DNA from: an uncultured Candidatus Melainabacteria bacterium
Lineage (GTDB): Bacteria; Cyanobacteriota; Vampirovibrionia; Gastranaerophilales; Gastranaerophilaceae
DNA length: 64,000 nt
Direction of reading: 5' to 3'
NCBI GenBank assembly: GCA_934754505.1
Contig: CAKVIE010000009.1
Location: forward strand, 1 to 64,000
Every line of letters begins with the position of its first letter. The stretch's first letter is position 1. The notes beneath the pieces are model-generated. The model was given only the letters and a program-made list of their open reading frames with translations. It did not search any database and had not been told where the DNA came from. The translations under genes and the position numbers were made by a program. Shown one piece after another: positions 1-9,198 of the stretch.

Positions 1-10
1 TTTTCTTTTT

Positions 11-67
11 CTTGGGGTACACGTTCTTTTTCTTTTCTCTCGGAAAGAAAAGAAAAAGAATGGGTAC
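11..67. repeat. Intergenic inverted repeat (long hairpin)
   Basis: Two 15-base arms (24-38 and 46-60, pyrimidine-rich TTCTTTTTCTTTTCT and its complement) enclose a 7-base loop. Outside them the self-complementary GTAC occurs on both sides within GGGTAC (15-20 and 62-67). No coding frame is associated. It looks like a dispersed intergenic palindromic element and could also act as a transcriptional barrier. No second full copy was seen in the window. Confidence 0.7.
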
Positions 68-123
68 AAAATAAAACATGTATTTTTTAATAATAAAATA
101 TTTTAAATCTAAATTATTTTTCT

Positions 124-304
124 GGATTGCCACGGGCAACAAGTTGCCGTTCAGTTTAGTTAACCTGTTTTAATTTTGAAAGTTTTTTATGGATTGCCAC
201 GGAAAACTACGTTTTCCTCGCAATGACATGTTTTGTGGTGCATCATCACTCTACGCAAAATCGCAGTTCAAGATGACGGAAAGTTATTGTTTTTTCGCAA
301 TGAC
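124..304. repeat. REP-like palindromic repeats, one full copy and fragments
   Basis: GGATTGCCACG occurs at 124-134 and again at 191-201. Each copy is followed by a small inverted repeat: GGCAAC/GTTGCC at 135-148, and GGAAAAC/GTTTTCC at 201-217. The second copy closes with GCAATGAC (220-227), so ATTGC at 193-197 pairs with GCAAT at 220-224. A fragment CGCAATGAC lies at 296-304. This is the build of the small dispersed 'GGATTGCCACG...CGCAATGAC' elements common in bacterial intergenic DNA. Nothing else is recognisable between 1 and 310. Confidence 0.65.
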
Positions 305-310
305 GTTTTT

Positions 311-1144
311 TTATTGTTTGTCATCAGAATTTTCAGGATATATAAGTTTCTCCATTTTGGAAAATTCTCTATAATCGTTTTTATCATATATAAAAGCATA
401 TCCGATTATATATTCATATACTTTTTTCTCTTGATTTAAATAAGTAATGCAAGCTTTTTTATAATAATTGTATGTTTGTAATAAGTTATTACTTTTAATA
501 TCAAGTCTAATATTATCCGATTTTTGTATTTTTCGCTCCTTAGATAAATATTGCTCACCTTTATAAATATAAAAATATGAAATAAATTCATTTATATGAT
601 GAATGGTAAAAAACAAAGCAAATAAATTATACAAAATTAGAATCACTATATTTATTTTACCAAGAATTTTATAAAAATTATTTATATCTTTAATCTCATC
701 AAGAGTTATGTTTTTAATAAATTTTGATTTTGTATTGTTTTTTATAACGGAAAAAATCAATTCATTATCTTTTTCATAAAATATTTTTTCTTTTATTTTT
801 TTATATTTTACAACAAAACAAACCGTATTATATACAATTTCTATATCTTTATTCATTTCGAATGTTCTGATTTTTTTACCAAACAAATTGAAAAAAATTA
901 TTTCGTCTTTACTTATTATTATTTTTTTATAACAAATAAGAAAATCCAGAAGAACTATGGAAAAAGCAATAATTACGTAAAAAATAAAACCGGACAATAA
1001 CAAATCCATATTTTTCAATACGAAAACTAAAAAAATATCTGTGGGAATTGAGATAAATAAAATAACCAGCCATAGATATAAAATCTTTTTATAATTTTTT
1101 TTAGAAGAATACAAACAATCTTTTTTCAAATCATTATATTTCAT
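311..1144 (-). CDS. Hypothetical multi-pass membrane protein
   Basis: A 277-residue protein I cannot assign to a family. Hydrophobic segments lie near residues 23-46 and 51-72, and a third near 165-185. The N-terminus and the segments between are rich in Lys, Ile and Asn, so a role at the cytoplasmic membrane is likely but the activity is unknown. The gene is even more AT-rich than its neighbours. The start is ATG at 1144. There is no Shine-Dalgarno sequence; instead TGTTATAAT (1151-1159 on this strand) ends six bases before the ATG, so the transcript may be leaderless. The upstream peptidase gene on the same strand ends in a terminator, so this gene is probably monocistronic. Confidence 0.6.
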   Translation of the reverse strand: MKYNDLKKDCLYSSKKNYKKILYLWLVILFISIPTDIFLVFVLKNMDLLLSGFIFYVIIAFSIVLLDFLICYKKIIISKDEIIFFNLFGKKIRTFEMNKDIEIVYNTVCFVVKYKKIKEKIFYEKDNELIFSVIKNNTKSKFIKNITLDEIKDINNFYKILGKINIVILILYNLFALFFTIHHINEFISYFYIYKGEQYLSKERKIQKSDNIRLDIKSNNLLQTYNYYKKACITYLNQEKKVYEYIIGYAFIYDKNDYREFSKMEKLIYPENSDDKQ

Positions 1145-1150
1145 GTTTTA

Positions 1151-1159
1151 ATTATAACA
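1151..1159 (-). promoter_or_regulatory. Extended -10 promoter, leaderless start
   Basis: Read on the minus strand this is TGTTATAAT, an extended -10 box. It lies six bases from the ATG at 1144, which places the expected transcription start at or next to the start codon. Confidence 0.5.
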
Positions 1160-1198
1160 AAATTAAGATAAAAATTAATCGATTTAAAATTATTAACA

Positions 1199-1228
1199 AA
1201 AAAGAGGTTTAAGCAACCTCTTTTTCGA
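1199..1228 (-). terminator. Intrinsic terminator of the M49-like gene
   Basis: Stem AAAGAGGTT / AACCTCTTT with a short loop and a T-rich tail on the minus strand. It lies between the peptidase stop codon at 1256 and the next gene. Confidence 0.8.
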
Positions 1229-1255
1229 TAAATTTGATAAATTTGTAACTGAAAA

Positions 1256-3082
1256 CTATTCGGCAAGTAATTTTTTAGCAAGCGGTGCAATGACTTGACC
1301 GTTCAACTCATTATCTATGCTGCGAAGTTTTACCGCAATTTTTTCCATATCTTCAGTCCAAATGAAATTATCATTTACAAATTTTTCAGCCTTATTAATA
1401 TCACCCGAAAGTTGAATTTCGATAATATCTTTAAGCATTTTTTGAGCCGCCGCAACTGATTTATCCAAATCAATAACAACTTTGCCGTCACTATTTACAG
1501 AAACAGCACCCTCTCTCATTAAGTAATTAATCTGCATAACTGAACGAACTCTATGAGCCTGTGTCATTGCAGGTTTTGCCTTGAGAAAATCACTCAAAAC
1601 AGATGTCACAATAATTTGATTACGTTCCTCAGGAGTGTACATACCCTCTTTTGTCAAAAGATCAACAAATGCCAAAGAACCCATATCAGCCTTGTTTTCC
1701 TCAATAATAGATTGATATTTTCCAATTCGTTCGCAACCTGAATTAGGTCCTAAAGAGTGCATATTTTCATGCCCGATAGTAAACCAATGAGCCGCTTCGA
1801 TATTGTAATATTTATGAAGTTCTGGAGCCAAAATAGCATCGATTTTCTTTTGAATTTTTTCAGGAGTGTACATATTGCGGACTTGTCTGTGGTAAACGTT
1901 TCTTCTTCCGCCGCCGATAGCGAGTGAAAGTTTATCATCATTCGGAAGATTTTCCGCAATAGTAATACCGCTGCGATATGCACCGCAATCACCGGTCATA
2001 TCAACCAAATCAACATCAACCATTGTTTGTTTTACTTCGCCGTCAGCTTTGATATTTTGCTGATATTTTTCTTTCAAAGGCATTTGAGCAGCGAGTTTTG
2101 GCAAATATTGTTTAATTTTGAGCAAATCTTCGGTTGCTTCTTTATTAACAATTCCGACTCTGCAGCCCAAAGAATCTTTCATCAACGGGCTTATGCCTGC
2201 TTTTTGAAGAAGTTCCGTAAGTTCTTTATCCGCAGAAATAGTTTTTGTCATATTATCGCCGTAACATTCTCTTGTAATCGTGAATTCAAGCGGAGTTTCC
2301 TGCAACGTTGCCCATTTTTTATCAGCATAAGCATCCAACATCGGGTCAGCTGTTCTCAAGGCTTTTGCTTGAAGTTTCAAATATTCGTTGAAATTAACGT
2401 CAGTCGAAGTTTGAGCAGCCAATTCAAGTTCATCAGCCATTTGAGCAAATTCTGACTTGAATTTATCAACATAATCAACAGCTATCAAGCTATCACCGTT
2501 TCTTTCAACAACAGATCGTTGATTTAAAATTTTCTTAACCATATCAACTTCACCATTTTTAAGCATTTTTATCAAAATTGCATAAAATTCTTTAGCCGAT
2601 AAATCAGCAGGGAAAAAGCCCTTTCCGAGCGGTTCGGGGTGATTTTTTGCAAGTTCAATATGGTTTGATTCTCTGTCTAATGCATTCATACCGTGTTGAG
2701 CATTGAACAAAATCAATGTTTTTTCCGCATCTTTATTGCCTTTTTCGATTTGGCTAATCAAATAATCACGAAAAGCAAGGTTATCATGGTTATCAAGCTG
2801 TAAATGAATATTTTGAAGAATTTCAGCCGCCTTAACAAGGTGTTTCAATGCCTCTTTATCTCCATCTTTTAAATTTTGATATTCGGGAGATTTTTCATCA
2901 AGCAAATTAATATCAATCAAATATTGCTTATCAGTACGTTTTGAAAGTTCTTCCGAAGATAAATTCAAAGCAAATTTATCATTTTTACTTCCGTCAAAAA
3001 TTTTAGCTCCAAAAATCGCACCTGCGGCAATCGCTGCTGCGACAAAAATTGAACCTAAAACTATCAATTTCTTATCTGACAT
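1256..3082 (-). CDS. Membrane-anchored M49-like zinc metallopeptidase
   Basis: The 608-residue product begins with one hydrophobic segment (about residues 6-28) and probably faces the periplasm as an anchored enzyme. The metal site is visible: HENMH at residues 438-442 followed by LGP, and about 20 residues later EENKAD, which supplies the third (Glu) zinc ligand. A preceding stretch ends in NLPND. Together these match the dipeptidyl-peptidase III-like M49 group whose zinc motif is the pentapeptide HExxH followed by GP, rather than the six-residue motif of classical DPP III. An upstream TTG at 3103 is open in frame, but AAAGGA lies seven bases before the ATG at 3082, so that ATG is the likely start. 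Substrate is unknown; family assignment is good, exact specificity is not. Confidence 0.75.
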   Translation of the reverse strand: MSDKKLIVLGSIFVAAAIAAGAIFGAKIFDGSKNDKFALNLSSEELSKRTDKQYLIDINLLDEKSPEYQNLKDGDKEALKHLVKAAEILQNIHLQLDNHDNLAFRDYLISQIEKGNKDAEKTLILFNAQHGMNALDRESNHIELAKNHPEPLGKGFFPADLSAKEFYAILIKMLKNGEVDMVKKILNQRSVVERNGDSLIAVDYVDKFKSEFAQMADELELAAQTSTDVNFNEYLKLQAKALRTADPMLDAYADKKWATLQETPLEFTITRECYGDNMTKTISADKELTELLQKAGISPLMKDSLGCRVGIVNKEATEDLLKIKQYLPKLAAQMPLKEKYQQNIKADGEVKQTMVDVDLVDMTGDCGAYRSGITIAENLPNDDKLSLAIGGGRRNVYHRQVRNMYTPEKIQKKIDAILAPELHKYYNIEAAHWFTIGHENMHSLGPNSGCERIGKYQSIIEENKADMGSLAFVDLLTKEGMYTPEERNQIIVTSVLSDFLKAKPAMTQAHRVRSVMQINYLMREGAVSVNSDGKVVIDLDKSVAAAQKMLKDIIEIQLSGDINKAEKFVNDNFIWTEDMEKIAVKLRSIDNELNGQVIAPLAKKLLAE

Positions 3083-3149
3083 ATTTTTTCCTTTCACATT
3101 CAAAAAAATTATACCCGTTCAAAACTTTTTTTCAAATTTTAAGCAATAA

Positions 3150-3177
3150 AAAAGGGCTGAATGTTGCCCTTTTTAAC
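3150..3177 (-). terminator. Intrinsic terminator of the HNH gene
   Basis: AAAAAGGGC / GCCCTTTTT stem with an 8-base loop, 29 bases downstream of the HNH-gene stop codon at 3206. Confidence 0.8.
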
Positions 3178-3205
3178 AATATTTTTATAAATTTGCTTTA
3201 ATTTT

Positions 3206-4390
3206 CTATGCAGCTTCCGTGTTTTCTTTTTTCTCAGAATTTTCTTCTCCGTAAACCTTGGCAAGTTCCTCGTGAATATCAACGTCTTGACCTGCTTTTT
3301 TAGCTTCTCGAAGCTGCTGGATTTTTTCTGGATTTAAAACCTTCAACTCCATTCTGCCGTTTGATTCTTTTGAAAGCGTTTCTTTAACTTCCACAGGATA
3401 AGTGTTGTATTCTTCGGGTATTTCACCGTCTATCATTTTTTGTTGGAAATACTCAATATGTTTTTGAGCATTTTGAGGATATTCAGGGTGAACCTTGAGC
3501 CATTCCGCATAAGACATGTGTCCTCTCGGATTGTTGCAGTCATAACATTCTGCAATGTAATTTTGAGTTGCATTCGGACCGCCTTGTGATTTCGGGTGAA
3601 TGTGCTCAATAGTCTGCATTGACGGTTTCAAAAGTTCTCTTGCTGCTTTTATAGATTTTCCGTAAGCATAACTGTAAACTTGTTTAACGTCTTTATAACT
3701 TTCAGGAATATTCATCACGGAATCTTGAATTTGCAAATATTCTTCGGGTTTCACGGTGTTTTGCAAAGTAGCTAATTTTTCCGTAAATTCAACTCTCTTA
3801 ATTTTTCCGTCTTGAACATTTTCAATTTCTTGAGCTATAAGTTGAGAAATCGGGTTGTTTTCATTTCCTGTTGATTTTTTAGCAACAGCATCAGCAGCTT
3901 GTAAATGTTTTACACAATAAGCTATTGATTTTTCTTTTAAGTTCGGCTCAAGGCTTTGAATAGCTTTTCCCATATCATAAGACGGATTTTGTTCGGCTTC
4001 ATCAGCAATAAGGTTTGCTATCAATCTTCTTGTCGTTCTGAAATAATCTTGATTATCTCTAATTTTGTCAGCCAATTCCTGACCTTTTAAAGCACTAAAT
4101 TCTCTCGCTTTATCACCTATTTTTCTGTTTATAATCATTCGACCGCCGCAACAGCAACAAGGTACATCATCAAGTTGCTTTGTTATAAAATTACCGGTTG
4201 AACAGTCAAAGCCATTAAAAGAAACAGCCATTCCGCCTTTAAAATATGCACTTAAAGCATTTGATGAAACCTTATTATCTGTCGGTTGTTTGTTTTCTTT
4301 ATTTTCGGGAATTATCGGATTCGTTGCATTTTTCTTTACAGAATTTGAAAAAACATTAACATTAACCGATGATACGGGAGCAACTGCCAT
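3206..4390 (-). CDS. HNH-endonuclease-like protein with N-terminal Cys cluster
   Basis: A 394-residue protein. Its clearest feature is an HNH nuclease core at about residues 259-291: TIEHIHPKSQGG supplies the first His pair, an Asn follows in NATQNY, and CYDC supplies the second half of a zinc site before NNPRGH. Near the N-terminus, residues 78-82 are CCCCG, a further possible metal site. The first 45 residues are low-complexity and rich in Asn, Lys and Pro, followed by AYFKGG and VSFNGF. The long central region (100-255) looks helical and unknown. A DNA-cleaving role is inferred from the HNH core alone; no restriction or homing partner sits beside it. The SD is weak (AAAGAAAG some 10 bases from the ATG). 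A terminator follows. Confidence 0.65.
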   Translation of the reverse strand: MAVAPVSSVNVNVFSNSVKKNATNPIIPENKENKQPTDNKVSSNALSAYFKGGMAVSFNGFDCSTGNFITKQLDDVPCCCCGGRMIINRKIGDKAREFSALKGQELADKIRDNQDYFRTTRRLIANLIADEAEQNPSYDMGKAIQSLEPNLKEKSIAYCVKHLQAADAVAKKSTGNENNPISQLIAQEIENVQDGKIKRVEFTEKLATLQNTVKPEEYLQIQDSVMNIPESYKDVKQVYSYAYGKSIKAARELLKPSMQTIEHIHPKSQGGPNATQNYIAECYDCNNPRGHMSYAEWLKVHPEYPQNAQKHIEYFQQKMIDGEIPEEYNTYPVEVKETLSKESNGRMELKVLNPEKIQQLREAKKAGQDVDIHEELAKVYGEENSEKKENTEAA

Positions 4391-4520
4391 TTTTACACAC
4401 TTTCTTTACACACTCTGACATTTTTTAAATACCGCTGAATTTTAAAAATTGTCATTTTCAATATCATTCTTTGCATTATGTAACAAAACATGATAAAATT
4501 AGCGTGGAGATTTGTATTTT

Positions 4521-5318
4521 ATGCTAAACGGTAAAAAAATAATCGTTGTTCTTCCTGCATATAATGCGGAAAAAACGCTTAAAACAACCTATGAAAAAAT
4601 CAGTAAAGATATTGTAGATGATATTATTTTAATTGACGATTTTTCGAGTGACAATACCGTTTCGGTAGCAAAAGAATTAAACATTACAACAATTTTGCAT
4701 GAAAAAAACATGGGTTACGGTGCAAACCAAAAAACCTGTTATACCGCTGCTTTACAAGCAAATGCAGATATTGTCATTATGCTTCACCCCGATTACCAAT
4801 ATTCTCCCGAGTTAATTCCCGCTATGGCGGCAATGCTCGCTTACGGTAAATATGATGCCGTTATTGCTTCAAGAATGCTGACAGGCGATGCTTTAAAAAA
4901 CGGAATGCCTTTCTATAAATGGATTTCAAATAAATTTTTGACAAGTTTTGAAAATCTTTTTACCAAAGCTAATCTCTCTGAATATCATAGCGGTTACAGA
5001 GGGTTTACAAAAAAAGTTCTTGAAAAATTACCATTGGACAGCTGCAACAATGATTTTATTTTTGACAACGAAATGTTGGCTTTAATTATTTATAATAACT
5101 TCAAAATCGGAGAAATCAGCTGCCCTGCAAAATATTTTCCCGAAGCATCTTCTATAAATTTCATTCGCTCTTGCAAATACGGTATTGGCGTTTTGGCCGT
5201 TTCGTTATTGTTTGCACTTGCAAAAACCAATATTTTTAAATCAAAAATCTTTAAAAAAGATGCTAAAAAACTTAAAGCTGATAAAATTTTAAATTATCAA
5301 TACAAATCAATAATATAA
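4521..5318 (+). CDS. GT2-family glycosyltransferase (DPM-like)
   Basis: A 265-residue GT-A fold glycosyltransferase. The N-terminus VVLPAYNAEKTL, the IDDFSSDNT nucleotide-sugar loop and LHPDYQYSPEL, which contains the usual Asp-rich site, are typical of family 2 enzymes that transfer sugars from a nucleotide donor to a polyprenyl phosphate or an envelope glycan. There is only one weak hydrophobic stretch near residue 230, so it probably acts on the inner face of the membrane. A TTG at 4512 is open in frame but directly abuts the ribosome-binding site; GGAGA (4506-4510) is correctly spaced for the ATG at 4521. An extended -10 box (TGATAAAAT, 4491-4499) lies upstream. The C_GCAxxG_C_C gene follows 16 bases later. 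Confidence 0.8.
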   Translation: MLNGKKIIVVLPAYNAEKTLKTTYEKISKDIVDDIILIDDFSSDNTVSVAKELNITTILHEKNMGYGANQKTCYTAALQANADIVIMLHPDYQYSPELIPAMAAMLAYGKYDAVIASRMLTGDALKNGMPFYKWISNKFLTSFENLFTKANLSEYHSGYRGFTKKVLEKLPLDSCNNDFIFDNEMLALIIYNNFKIGEISCPAKYFPEASSINFIRSCKYGIGVLAVSLLFALAKTNIFKSKIFKKDAKKLKADKILNYQYKSII

Positions 5319-5334
5319 AACAAAAGGATTTCTT

Positions 5335-5739
5335 ATGGAAAGAGCAACAGAATATTTTAAAAACGGTTATTCCTGTTCCGAATCAGTTGTAAAAGCTGCT
5401 ATTGATAAAGGACTTGTTCACGAAAGCGCATTACCTCTCGCAACAGCTTTTTCAGGCGGAATCGGCTCAGGCTGTTTATGCGGTGCAGTTGCGGGCATGC
5501 AGATTATAATCGGGGCTATGTACGGTCGTGATGACAAAGACCGTGACGGGAAAAAAGCAAGAGAATTGGCTAAAAAATCCATTGAAATGTTTAAAGAAAG
5601 GAACAAAGCAACTTGCTGCCGAGTTTTAACCGCAGGATTTATAATGGCTTCTCCCGAAAGAAAACAACATTGCTGCAAAATGGTTCAAGACTGTATTGAA
5701 ATCGTAAATGAACTTTTTGAATTAAATAATCCCGTATAA
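5335..5739 (+). CDS. C_GCAxxG_C_C family protein
   Basis: A 134-residue cysteine-rich protein of the C_GCAxxG_C_C family. The conserved pattern is present: a Cys in NGYSCSES, the glycine-rich SGCLCGAVAG, then a CC pair and HCCKMVQDC near the C-terminus. The cysteines suggest redox chemistry or metal binding; members are common in anaerobes and their reaction is unknown. The start is ATG at 5335 with AAAGG eight bases upstream. It probably shares a transcript with the glycosyltransferase before it. Its TAA stop abuts the stop codon of the convergent membrane protein gene with no base between. Confidence 0.85.
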   Translation: MERATEYFKNGYSCSESVVKAAIDKGLVHESALPLATAFSGGIGSGCLCGAVAGMQIIIGAMYGRDDKDRDGKKARELAKKSIEMFKERNKATCCRVLTAGFIMASPERKQHCCKMVQDCIEIVNELFELNNPV

Positions 5740-7584
5740 TTATTCCGTTTCACATTCACGAGCTGATAAAGCAATAACAGCAAGCATTACCGGCAAACAA
5801 ACCATAACAGGATAATTATATCTCAACAAGTATGTCGGCGAAAACAAATACAAAAAAGCCATTAACAAAGGAATGCTTATCGGAAGAATAATTGAATATT
5901 TTTTTCTGAAAATAGCAAATCCTACTGAAAACAACATAATCCAAAAAGGGAATCCCGTTGAAAATAAAATCGCAGAAATAAATACCTTATTATACAACGG
6001 TCTTTCGTGATATTTTGAATCTAAATTATACAAAATATTATACAATGTATCGAGTATGGGCTGAGGCCTTTGCGGAACATAAAATCCTGCAATAGGTTCA
6101 AAAGCACTATAAATACAAATGTACGGATTTTGAGAATGGTTTTGCCACAAATATCTGTAATCAGGATACCAAAATGGCATATTCAAACATAAAAAAGCCT
6201 TTGCGTATTCAGCAGGATATTTTTTCCCCGTTCTAATCCACATTTCTTTATATTTTTGTTTATCTTTAATATACCTTTCACCATTGAACAATCTTTTTTG
6301 CCAATTAATATATACATTAAATTTCATATAGTCACAATTCAGATGACAATACCTGTCAATAGAATCTGCAGGAACTATTGAAAAGAAAGCATCTTTATCC
6401 TCTTGAGAAATTTCTTCCGAATGATATCGCATAACTCTCGAATATTGCTGCAAAGGAACACTTATTGCTTCTTCGGCTCTTGTCGGTGCAATATTCAACA
6501 TTTGAAATCCGTATAAAGCAAGCCACAAATAAATAATTGCCGGTATAATCATCGCAAACGATATTTTTACTATATGTTTTTTATACTTAAACAATGAAAA
6601 TCCAATTAAAGCAATAATTAACACAATACCAATCGAGCGAAACAATAAAATTCCGCATGCCGATATGAACAACAGAAAAATATTTTTCAAGGAAGCGAAA
6701 AATGCTTTTTCGTCACAATACATATCGAAAAACAAAACAGCAATCAAAAGCACAAAACCGGCGAATAAAACATCTTTTGTCAAAGTTATAACGAACGCCC
6801 AATGAACAGGGTATAACGCAAAAAATACCAACGACAAAATCCTGACCAATTTTGAAACATTATTCTTTTTGAAAACGGAAACGCAATATGCAAAAATTGC
6901 AGACATTATCAAAAATTGAGGTATAACATAAATTACGCAGCCGATTACACTGCTGTTAAAGAATTTAACCCCGGCTGCCATAGAATAATAAGCATAAATT
7001 GTATGCAAAACAGGGTGCCAATTAGTATAATGTCCGGAAAGTCCTTCCGGGAGCTGGATAGGCAAATCGAAACTAAAAATCGCCGGCCACATCAAAATCC
7101 AAAAAGGAATCCAACACAACATTATAATAAACCATATTTTCAAAAAATATCTTTTATCGTCATTAAAAAATGTTTTTAAGTTTTCTGCACTATCAAAAAA
7201 TTTATCAAAAATAAATTTTCTGCAAATCATTTCAATAAAAGCCGTCAACACGAAAGAAAAACCTACGGTTATAAAAAACATTTTACATATTCCGATTGTC
7301 GAAACATCAAAATTACCATATAATTCACAGCATTTTCCCAAATATAACAAAAGTGAATAAATACAACCCATTAAAAATGAAAAACATAAGATTTTTTTAT
7401 CGCTATGATTTAATGAACTTTTTATTACCCTAAAAAAGCACCACCAAATCACAAAAAGAAGAACACTGTTATAAATACTTACAGGCTCAACTTTTAAAAC
7501 ATAAGGCAGACATAACGTCGAACAAAAAGACATTACCAAACTTTTAAAAGTATTATTTTTTATAAATACAATAAGTTTATCCAA
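5740..7584 (-). CDS. Large polytopic membrane protein, GT-C/DUF6020-like
   Basis: A 614-residue integral membrane protein with at least ten hydrophobic segments and one long soluble loop (about residues 370-520). The NWHPVLHT motif near residue 190 and the overall layout resemble DUF6020-type proteins, which are thought to be GT-C glycosyltransferase relatives. This is a resemblance from memory and the reaction is unknown. If correct, it would use a lipid-linked sugar at the outer face of the membrane. The start is TTG at 7584, supported by GGAGA six bases upstream. The gene lies downstream of the permease cluster on the same strand with a 18-base gap, so it may be the last gene of that operon. 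Confidence 0.6.
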   Translation of the reverse strand: MDKLIVFIKNNTFKSLVMSFCSTLCLPYVLKVEPVSIYNSVLLFVIWWCFFRVIKSSLNHSDKKILCFSFLMGCIYSLLLYLGKCCELYGNFDVSTIGICKMFFITVGFSFVLTAFIEMICRKFIFDKFFDSAENLKTFFNDDKRYFLKIWFIIMLCWIPFWILMWPAIFSFDLPIQLPEGLSGHYTNWHPVLHTIYAYYSMAAGVKFFNSSVIGCVIYVIPQFLIMSAIFAYCVSVFKKNNVSKLVRILSLVFFALYPVHWAFVITLTKDVLFAGFVLLIAVLFFDMYCDEKAFFASLKNIFLLFISACGILLFRSIGIVLIIALIGFSLFKYKKHIVKISFAMIIPAIIYLWLALYGFQMLNIAPTRAEEAISVPLQQYSRVMRYHSEEISQEDKDAFFSIVPADSIDRYCHLNCDYMKFNVYINWQKRLFNGERYIKDKQKYKEMWIRTGKKYPAEYAKAFLCLNMPFWYPDYRYLWQNHSQNPYICIYSAFEPIAGFYVPQRPQPILDTLYNILYNLDSKYHERPLYNKVFISAILFSTGFPFWIMLFSVGFAIFRKKYSIILPISIPLLMAFLYLFSPTYLLRYNYPVMVCLPVMLAVIALSARECETE

Positions 7585-7602
7585 GATATTCTCCGATTTT
7601 TA

Positions 7603-9198
7603 TTAAAAAACATCTGTAATTTCTTTTGCGGCTTCATCTTCTTCTTCAATAATGACTTCACCTTTTTCAACTTTTCTGTTTTGGTGATAACCGTAAAAAG
7701 CATACAAAACTACACCGATAATCACCCAAACAGGGAAAAGTGTCGCAGAAACTTTAAGAGTTTTTGCCGCCTGATAAATAAGAAAAATGCAAAGCCCGAT
7801 TCCTGCAAGAGGAAGCCACGGACAGAACGGAACTTTAAACGGTCTTGGTCTGTCAGGTTCTGTTTTTCTCAAAATAATAATTCCCAAGCAAACGATAATA
7901 AAACAGCCAAATGTACCGAAAATACAAAGTTCAGCCGCAACGTGCGCATCAAGGAAAATACAACCCAAAACAACAAACAAAGTTGTCCACCAAATAATAA
8001 CATGAGGTGTTTTATACACAGGGTGAATTTTCTTCAACGAGGGCGGGAAAAAATTATCTCTTGTCATTGCATACAAAACTCTTGTTGTACCATATTGGAA
8101 CACAAGTAAAACCGAAGTTAAACCTGCCAAAGCACCCAAAGAAATCCAGCCTGCAATCCAAGGTTGATGAATTAAAGCAATAACATGAGCCATTGGAGCA
8201 AGTAAATCAACTTCACCATACTGCGAAACAGGAATAATTCCTGTAAATACTATTGCAACAAGTCCGTACAAAATCGAACAAATGACAAGAGAGCCGATAA
8301 TTCCGATTGGCAAAGTTCTTTGCGGATCTTTCGTTTCTTCGGCAGCAGTTGAAATCGCATCAAAGCCAAGATACGCAAAGAAAATAATAAACGTACTTAA
8401 AACAATTCCGTGAATACCTGAAGGAGCAAAAGGCACCCAATTTTCAGGTTTAACGTAAAACATTCCGACCACAACAAAAAGAATAATTACGGCAAGTTTT
8501 ATCAAAACCATCAATGCCGCTGTTTTTGCAGATTCTTTCATTCCTCTGAATAAAATATATCCGAGGAAAAGAACAATAAATAAGGCTGGAACATTTATAC
8601 AAAAAGGCATACCGAAGATTTTAGGAATTACATCATCAGGATTCAAGCCCATTTTTTGGCATTTTTCCAAAGCACTCGGAACATCATTAACAAGCCAAAC
8701 TGGAGGATTTATCATCCAGCTTGGCAAATACTTTGAAAAACCTTGCAAGAATTGGAATAAATATTCCGTCCAGCTGACCGCCGTCGTGATATTTCCGATT
8801 GCATAAGAAAACACCAAAATCCAACCCATCATCCAACCTGCAAATTCGCCCATTGTAGCATAAGTGTATGTATATGCACTGCCTGCAACAGGAATCATAG
8901 ATGCAAATTCAGCATAACAAAGTGCAGGACAAACACAAGCAAGTGCCGCTAAAACAATAGAAATTATGACCGACGGACCTGCACCGATTTGCCCGTGGCT
9001 TCCGCATACTGCCGACCCAATCATAACAAAAATTCCGCAGCCGATAATTGCACTTATACCGAGAATAATTAAGTCGAATGCACCTAAAGATTTATTAAAA
9101 GAAGTTTTTTTCGAGCGTGCTATAAGTACATCAGTATCTGCGGTTTTACAGATATTGGAAAAAAACGTTTTTATATTATTTTTAAACGATTGATTCAT
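7603..9198 (-). CDS. APC-family amino acid permease, third tandem copy
   Basis: A 531-residue transporter of the amino acid-polyamine-organocation superfamily, close to the cationic amino acid transporter/YfnA group. The first helix carries GISAIIGCGIF, the unwound substrate-binding segment, and about twelve membrane helices follow. A soluble insertion lies between helices 4 and 5 (about residues 150-190). The C-terminus is a short charged tail. It is strongly similar over its whole length to the two permease genes upstream. The ATG at 9198 overlaps the end of the previous permease by 17 bases and has GGAAG upstream, so translation is probably coupled. Substrate cannot be read from the sequence. 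Confidence 0.9.
   Translation of the reverse strand: MNQSFKNNIKTFFSNICKTADTDVLIARSKKTSFNKSLGAFDLIILGISAIIGCGIFVMIGSAVCGSHGQIGAGPSVIISIVLAALACVCPALCYAEFASMIPVAGSAYTYTYATMGEFAGWMMGWILVFSYAIGNITTAVSWTEYLFQFLQGFSKYLPSWMINPPVWLVNDVPSALEKCQKMGLNPDDVIPKIFGMPFCINVPALFIVLFLGYILFRGMKESAKTAALMVLIKLAVIILFVVVGMFYVKPENWVPFAPSGIHGIVLSTFIIFFAYLGFDAISTAAEETKDPQRTLPIGIIGSLVICSILYGLVAIVFTGIIPVSQYGEVDLLAPMAHVIALIHQPWIAGWISLGALAGLTSVLLVFQYGTTRVLYAMTRDNFFPPSLKKIHPVYKTPHVIIWWTTLFVVLGCIFLDAHVAAELCIFGTFGCFIIVCLGIIILRKTEPDRPRPFKVPFCPWLPLAGIGLCIFLIYQAAKTLKVSATLFPVWVIIGVVLYAFYGYHQNRKVEKGEVIIEEEDEAAKEITDVF

Noticed and set aside
124..227. CRISPR array from repeated short sequences
   Set aside because: There are only two copies with different internal sequence and no regular spacing. 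They are palindromic intergenic repeats, and no cas genes are present.
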